This document shows, piece by piece, positions 59,298 through 64,000 of a stretch of DNA of 64,000 nucleotides. Position 1 is the first letter of the stretch. Each line of letters opens with the position of its first letter. This DNA is from Actinoplanes ianthinogenes (GTDB taxonomy: Bacteria > Actinomycetota > Actinomycetes > Mycobacteriales > Micromonosporaceae). The DNA lies in contig NZ_AP023356.1 in NCBI RefSeq assembly GCF_018324205.1, positions 9,244,501 to 9,308,500 on the forward strand. The letters are read 5' to 3'. The notes beneath the pieces were generated by a model. That model saw only the letters and a program-made list of their open reading frames with translations, searched no databases and was not told where the DNA came from. The position numbers were made by a program, and so were the translations under genes.

Positions 59298-61370
59298 ATG
59301 AGAATTCGTCCCGCACCATCAGTCCCTTCATTTCACCGGCGGCGGTGGCGCCTGCTCGCCGTCGCCTTGACCGCCGTTCTCGGCGCGGCTCTCGTGGTCA
59401 CCGGCACCGCCGCGGCCGAGGCGGCGACGATCGACACGAGCGCCTCCTACGTGCTGGTCAACCGCAACAGCGGCAAGGCCCTGGACCTCTACAACATGGC
59501 CACCAACGACGGCGCCCGGATCACCCAGTGGACCCGTAACGACCAGGCGCAGCAGCAGTGGCAGTTCGTCGACTCCGGTGGCGGTTACTACCGGCTCAAG
59601 TCGAAACTGTCCGGCAAGGTCCTCGACGTCTCCGGCGCCTCCACCGCCGACGGCGGCGCGGTCATCCAGTGGACCGACAACAACGCCGCCAACCAGCAAT
59701 TCAGCATTCAGGACATCGACGGATACATCCAGCTGATCAACCGGAACAGCGGTAAGGCCGTCGAGGTGCAGGGCGCATCGACCGCGGACGGCGCGAACAT
59801 CGTGCAGTACAGCGACTGGAACGGCACCAACCAGCAGTGGCAGCTGGTGAAGACCGGCGGCACCACCCCGTCCACCGGCACCTTCACCAACCCGGTGGTG
59901 TGGCAGGACTTCGCGGACGGCGACATCATCCGGGTCGGTGACGCCTACTACTACTCGGCGTCGACCATGCACTATTCGCCGGGCGCGCCGATCCTGCGCT
60001 CCTACGACCTGGTGAACTGGGAGTACGCCGGCCACTCGGTGCCCCGGCTGGACTTCGACTCGAACGCCTACGACCTCAACGGTGGCCGGGCGTACGTCAA
60101 GGGGATCTGGGCGTCGGCGTTCAACTACCGGCCCAGCAACAGCACCTACTACTGGCTGGGCTGCACCGAGTTCAACCGGACGTACGTCTACACCGCGTCG
60201 GCCGTGGACGGCACCTGGTCGAAGAAGGCCCGGATCAACAACTGCTACTACGACGCCGGCCTGCTCTTCGACAACGACACCCCGTACGTGGCGTACGGCA
60301 ACGGCACGATCAGCGTCGCCCAGCTGTCCTCGGATCTGACCTCGCAGGTCCGGTCCCAGGCGGTCTTCACCACGCCGTCGAGCATCGGCACCCTGGAGGG
60401 CAGCCGGATGTACAAGCGCGGCAACTACTACTACATCTGGGTGACCCGCCCGGCCAACGGTCAGTACGTGCTGCGCTCGACCAGCCCGTGGGGCCCGTAC
60501 GAGAGCCGTCAGGTCCTGCTCGACCTGCCCGGCCCGATCTCCGGGGGCGGCGTGCCGCACCAGGGCGGTCTCGTGCAGACCCAGAACGGCGACTGGTGGT
60601 ACATGGCGTTCACCGACGCCTACCCCGGCGGCCGGGTGCCGACCCTGGCCCCGATCACCTGGAGCAACGACTGGCCGGTGCTGACCACGGTGAACGGGCG
60701 GTGGGGTGCGACGTACCCGAAGCCGGCCATCACCACGTCGAAGACGGTCGCCTCGATGATCGGTCCGGACACCTTCACCGGCTCGACGCTCGGACCGCGC
60801 TGGGAGTGGAACCACAACCCGGACACCAGCAAGTTCAGCGTCGGCAACGGGCTGCGGCTGTCCACCGCCACGGTGACCGGCGACCTCTACAACGCCCGGA
60901 ACACGCTCACCCACCGGATCCAGGGCCCCGCCTCCACCGCCACCATCCAGCTGGACTACTCGCAGATGGCAAACGGTGACCGGGCCGGGCTGGCGATGCT
61001 GCGCGACTCGTCCGCCTGGATCGGCGTCCGCAAGGACAACGGCGTCACCCGGGTGTCGATGACCAACGGGCTGACCATGAACTCCAGCTGGGCGACCACC
61101 GGCACCGGGACCGAGGCGGCGGGCGCGACGGTCAGCGGCGGCCGGATCTGGCTGCGGGTCCGGGCTGACATCCGGCCCGGCTCGGGACGCACCGCCACCT
61201 TCTCGTACAGCACCGACGGCAGCACCTTCACCGCGCTCGGCCCGGCGTTCACGCTGAACAACGCCTGGCAGTTCTTCATGGGCTACCGCTTCGGCATCTT
61301 CAACTACGCCACCCAGGCCCTGGGCGGCGCGGTCACCGTCAGCAGGTTCGACCTGACCGGGGAGAGCTGA
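59298..61370 (+). CDS. secreted GH43 with N-terminal ricin-type lectin
   Basis: A 690-residue secreted enzyme from ATG 59298, GAGGAG eight bases upstream; signal peptide ends near AAEA. Residues ~46-190 are a ricin-like trefoil of the NSGKAL/NSGKVLDV type with three QQWQ blocks. GH43 follows with Asp in FADGDIIRVGDAYYY, Asp in YYDAGLLFDND and Glu in TLEGSRMYKRGNYYY, then a C-terminal concanavalin-like domain. It probably removes arabinose or xylose from side chains. Its stop overlaps the next start (TGATG). Confidence 0.93.
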   Translation: MRIRPAPSVPSFHRRRWRLLAVALTAVLGAALVVTGTAAAEAATIDTSASYVLVNRNSGKALDLYNMATNDGARITQWTRNDQAQQQWQFVDSGGGYYRLKSKLSGKVLDVSGASTADGGAVIQWTDNNAANQQFSIQDIDGYIQLINRNSGKAVEVQGASTADGANIVQYSDWNGTNQQWQLVKTGGTTPSTGTFTNPVVWQDFADGDIIRVGDAYYYSASTMHYSPGAPILRSYDLVNWEYAGHSVPRLDFDSNAYDLNGGRAYVKGIWASAFNYRPSNSTYYWLGCTEFNRTYVYTASAVDGTWSKKARINNCYYDAGLLFDNDTPYVAYGNGTISVAQLSSDLTSQVRSQAVFTTPSSIGTLEGSRMYKRGNYYYIWVTRPANGQYVLRSTSPWGPYESRQVLLDLPGPISGGGVPHQGGLVQTQNGDWWYMAFTDAYPGGRVPTLAPITWSNDWPVLTTVNGRWGATYPKPAITTSKTVASMIGPDTFTGSTLGPRWEWNHNPDTSKFSVGNGLRLSTATVTGDLYNARNTLTHRIQGPASTATIQLDYSQMANGDRAGLAMLRDSSAWIGVRKDNGVTRVSMTNGLTMNSSWATTGTGTEAAGATVSGGRIWLRVRADIRPGSGRTATFSYSTDGSTFTALGPAFTLNNAWQFFMGYRFGIFNYATQALGGAVTVSRFDLTGES

Positions 61371-63667
61371 TGTCGCGGATCCCGATCAGTCGCCGGCGGT
61401 TGCTGCAAGCGGCCGGTGCCGGCGCGGTGGCGACCACCCTGGGCGTTCCGGCGCGGGCCGAGGCGGCGGCGGTCGCGCCGGCCCGTCCCGACCTCGGCGT
61501 CGCGGCCTACCCGTTCGAGCTCGGCCAGGTCCGGCTGACCGCCGGACGCTGGCTGGACAACCAGGCCCGCACCCTGAACTACCTGCGCTTCGTCGACGTC
61601 GACCGGTTGCTCTACAACTTCCGGGCCAACCACGGCCGGTCGACCGGCGGGGCCGCCGCGAACGGGGGCTGGGACGCGCCCAGCTTCCCGTTCCGGACCC
61701 ACATGCAGGGGCACTTCCTGACCGCGTGGGCCCAGGCGTGGGCCGCGCTCGGCGACACCACCTGCCGGGACAAGGCCGTCTACATGGTCGCCGAGCTGGC
61801 CAAGTGCCAGGCGTCGAACGGCTACCTCTCCGGGTTCCCGGAGGCCGACTTCACCGCCCTGGAGGCACGCACCCTGTCCAACGGCAACGTGCCGTACTAC
61901 TGCGTGCACAAGACGCTTGCCGGGCTGCTCGACGTGTGGCGGCTGATCGGCGACACCACCGCCCGCGACGTGCTGCTGCGCCTGGCCGGCTGGGTCGACA
62001 CCCGGACGGCGCGGCTCAGCGCCAGTCAGATGCAGGCCATGCTGGGCACCGAGTTCGGCGGCATGAACGAGGTGCTGGCCGACGTGTACCAGCAGACCGG
62101 CGACGCCCGGTGGCTCACCACCGCCCAGCGCTTCGACCACGCCGCGGTGTTCACCCCGCTCGCCGCCGGCACCGACCAGCTCAACGGGCTGCACGCGAAC
62201 ACCCAGGTGCCCAAGTGGGTGGGCGCGGTCCGGGAGTACAAGGCGACCGGGACCACCCGATATCGCGACATCGGCCGCAACGCCTGGGACATCACCACCG
62301 GCGCGCACACCTACGCGATCGGCGGCAACAGCCAGGCCGAGCACTTCCGGGCGCCGAACGCGATCGCCGGCTACCTCACCAACGACACCTGCGAGCACTG
62401 CAACTCCTACAACATGCTCAAGCTGACCCGGGAGCTGTGGCTGACCGACCCGGACCGGGCCGCCTACTTCGACTTCTACGAACGGGCGCTGCTCAACCAC
62501 CTGATCGGCGCGCAGAACCCGGCCGACAGCCACGGCCACATCACCTATTTCACGCCGCTCAAGGCCGGCGGCCGGCGGGGCGTGGGGCCGGCCTGGGGCG
62601 GTGGCACCTGGTCGACCGACTACAGCAGCTTCTGGTGCTGTCAGGGGACCGGCGTGGAGACCAACACCAAGCTGATGGACTCGATCTACTTCTTCAGCGG
62701 GACCACGCTCACCGTCAACCTGTTCACGCCCTCGGTGCTGTCGTGGACCGAGCGCGGCATCACCGTCACGCAGGCCACGTCGTACCCCGCCGGCGACACC
62801 ACCACGCTGACCCTGGCCGGCACGATGAGCGGGTCGTGGAGCATCCGGGTCCGGATCCCGGCCTGGACGTCCGGCGCCACCCTCGCGGTCAACGGCGTCA
62901 CCCAGAACGTCACCGCCACCGCGGGCAGCTATGCCACGGTCACCCGGGTCTGGGCGGCGGGGGACGTGCTGACCGTGCGGCTGCCGATGCGGGTGATCAT
63001 GCAGCCGGCGCCGGACAACCCCGCGGTGCAGGCGATCACGTACGGCCCGGTGGTGCTGGCCGGCAACTACGGCAGCGCGACACCGTCCGGCAATCCGGCG
63101 CTGGCGGTGTCCACGATCACCCGGACCGGCACGAGCAGCCTGGCCTTCACCGCCACCGCCAACGGCGCCACGGTGAACCTGGGGCCGTTCCACGACGCGC
63201 AGGGCTTCAACTACGTCGTCTACTGGAACACCACGGGCACCTCCGAGCCGGCGTACAAGCTGGTCAACGTGGCGTCCGGGCTGGTCCTCGGGATCAAGGA
63301 CATGTCCACCGCGGACGGCGGGACGGCGATCGTCTGGGGTGACACCGGCACCGCCGACCACCAGTGGGTGCAGATCGCCGACGGCGGCGCGGTGCGGTTC
63401 CGCAACGTCAACAGCGGCAAGGTTCTCGGCGTGGAGAACATGGCGACCACCGACAACGCTCGCGTCCTGCAATGGGCCGACAACGGCACCGCCGATCACC
63501 GCTGGACCCTGCTCGCCAACAGCGACGGCTCCTACCGGCTGCGCAACGTCAACAGCGGCAAGGTGCTCGCCGTATCGGGCGCATCGAGCGCCTGGGGCAG
63601 CCAGGTCGTCCAGGAAACCGACAACGGCAGCGCCGACAACAACTGGCGCCTGGTCCGGCTCGTCTGA
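61370..63667 (+). CDS. secreted GH127 beta-L-arabinofuranosidase with ricin-type lectin
   Basis: A 765-residue enzyme with a twin-arginine signal (SRRRLLQAAGAGAVATT). The GH127/DUF1680 (alpha/alpha)6 barrel has the zinc-thiolate site Glu342 and Cys344 in CEHCNSYNML and Cys423-Cys424 in FWCCQGTGVE, with Glu324 nearby. The C-terminal ~130 residues are a ricin-like trefoil of the NSGKVL type. It cleaves beta-L-arabinofuranose linkages. Folding before Tat export would suit a zinc enzyme. Second gene of the ricin-GH43 operon. Confidence 0.94.
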   Translation: MSRIPISRRRLLQAAGAGAVATTLGVPARAEAAAVAPARPDLGVAAYPFELGQVRLTAGRWLDNQARTLNYLRFVDVDRLLYNFRANHGRSTGGAAANGGWDAPSFPFRTHMQGHFLTAWAQAWAALGDTTCRDKAVYMVAELAKCQASNGYLSGFPEADFTALEARTLSNGNVPYYCVHKTLAGLLDVWRLIGDTTARDVLLRLAGWVDTRTARLSASQMQAMLGTEFGGMNEVLADVYQQTGDARWLTTAQRFDHAAVFTPLAAGTDQLNGLHANTQVPKWVGAVREYKATGTTRYRDIGRNAWDITTGAHTYAIGGNSQAEHFRAPNAIAGYLTNDTCEHCNSYNMLKLTRELWLTDPDRAAYFDFYERALLNHLIGAQNPADSHGHITYFTPLKAGGRRGVGPAWGGGTWSTDYSSFWCCQGTGVETNTKLMDSIYFFSGTTLTVNLFTPSVLSWTERGITVTQATSYPAGDTTTLTLAGTMSGSWSIRVRIPAWTSGATLAVNGVTQNVTATAGSYATVTRVWAAGDVLTVRLPMRVIMQPAPDNPAVQAITYGPVVLAGNYGSATPSGNPALAVSTITRTGTSSLAFTATANGATVNLGPFHDAQGFNYVVYWNTTGTSEPAYKLVNVASGLVLGIKDMSTADGGTAIVWGDTGTADHQWVQIADGGAVRFRNVNSGKVLGVENMATTDNARVLQWADNGTADHRWTLLANSDGSYRLRNVNSGKVLAVSGASSAWGSQVVQETDNGSADNNWRLVRLV

Positions 63668-63679
63668 AAGGGATAGATC

Positions 63680-64000
63680 ATGAGAACGTCCAGAATCCTG
63701 GTGTCGGCCGGCGCCGCGGTGCTGGCCTCCACGGCGGTCGTCGCGGCGATGCCGCCGGCGGACGCCGCCACGGCCGGCTGCTCGGTCGGCTACACCATCT
63801 CCTCCCAGTGGCAGGGCGGGTTCGGTGCCAACGTGTCCATCACCAACCTCGGTGATCCGCTGAGCAGTTGGACGCTGACCTGGTCCTACGGGGCCGGGCA
63901 GACGGTGACGCAGGCGTGGAACGCGACCGTGACGCAGAGCGGCTCGGCGGTCACCGCGAAGAACGTGAGCTACAACGGGTCGGTCGGCACCGGCGCCTCG
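63680..64000 (+). CDS. secreted CBM2-containing protein (5' part)
   Basis: The frame opens at ATG 63680, 12 bp after the GH127 stop with GAAAGGG upstream, and runs off the window. It has a signal peptide (RILVSAGAAVLASTAVVAAM) and then a CBM2 domain: CSVGYTISSQWQGGFGANVS, LSSWTLTWSYGAGQTVTQAW, KNVSYNGSVGTG. CBM2 at the N-terminus suggests a cellulase, xylanase or lytic monooxygenase domain further on. It is probably part of the GH43-GH127 operon. Confidence 0.88.
   Translation, partial: MRTSRILVSAGAAVLASTAVVAAMPPADAATAGCSVGYTISSQWQGGFGANVSITNLGDPLSSWTLTWSYGAGQTVTQAWNATVTQSGSAVTAKNVSYNGSVGTGAS

Noticed and set aside
61304..63499. Minus-strand 731-codon frame opposite GH127
   Set aside because: No motifs; GH127 zinc ligands are intact on the plus strand.

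Overview
The window is high-GC DNA with dense genes, many GTG starts and actinobacterial gene families (ClgR, HspR-type HAIR site, paired clpP1/clpP2, AfsR-type regulator, RheA/Hsp18, F420/PPOX protein, CBM2- and ricin-tagged secreted glycosidases). It most resembles a soil filamentous actinomycete such as Actinoplanes or a relative in the Micromonosporaceae. That assignment is inferred from gene content, not from a marker gene.

Layout. 1-5.1 kb: end of an MFS exporter with a divergent TetR gene and a perfect palindromic operator, a membrane GGDEF protein, several small or unknown genes and a decayed gene. 5.1-15.8 kb: hemerythrin protein, AfsR-type regulator, secreted SGNH-like protein, vanadium haloperoxidase, carbonic anhydrase, DUF1684 protein, and a coupled quinone-oxidoreductase/luciferase-like pair. 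15.8-18.4 kb: gene-poor and more AT-rich, with a strongly structured leader before a small membrane protein. 18.4-23.7 kb: proteostasis cluster of lon (HAIR and ClgR-like boxes upstream), a clgR-type regulator, an IS110 insertion, and clpP2/clpP1. 23.8-26.4 kb: ricin-tagged SGNH hydrolase, then rheA/hsp18 with a RheA-type operator. 26.4-41.3 kb: mixed metabolic and regulatory genes, including a sensor kinase, TetR, MarR and TrmH genes, an FMN-reductase/GNAT fusion, a VapBC-like pair, and two head-to-head genes that share one deletion. 41.3-42.6 kb: EAL-DICT phosphodiesterase.

39.1-64 kb is largely an arabinoxylan/arabinan utilisation region: two CBM2 esterases, an ABC sugar importer without its own ATPase, GH51 arabinofuranosidase, intracellular GH43, GH10 xylanase, SGNH esterase, GH27, GH43-CBM6, ricin-GH43, GH127-ricin and a CBM2 protein running off the end. 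Secreted enzymes would strip and cut arabinoxylan; the importer would take up oligosaccharides; the cytoplasmic GH51 and GH43 would finish them. A near-palindromic motif, CCGAAACTTTCGG and variants, recurs near the esterase, importer/GH51 and GH43 genes, and LacI-type boxes flank the xylanase.

The most unusual gene (57.6-59.2 kb) sits inside this region. It joins an ECF sigma factor, a ZAS-like zinc motif (Hx3Cx2C), one membrane segment and an extracellular AbfB/CBM42 arabinose-binding domain in one polypeptide, a plausible single-protein sensor switching on the surrounding glycosidases. Other notable signs are a ricin-domain fossil, an internally deleted gene with a hairpin at the junction, and the structured leader near 16.5 kb.
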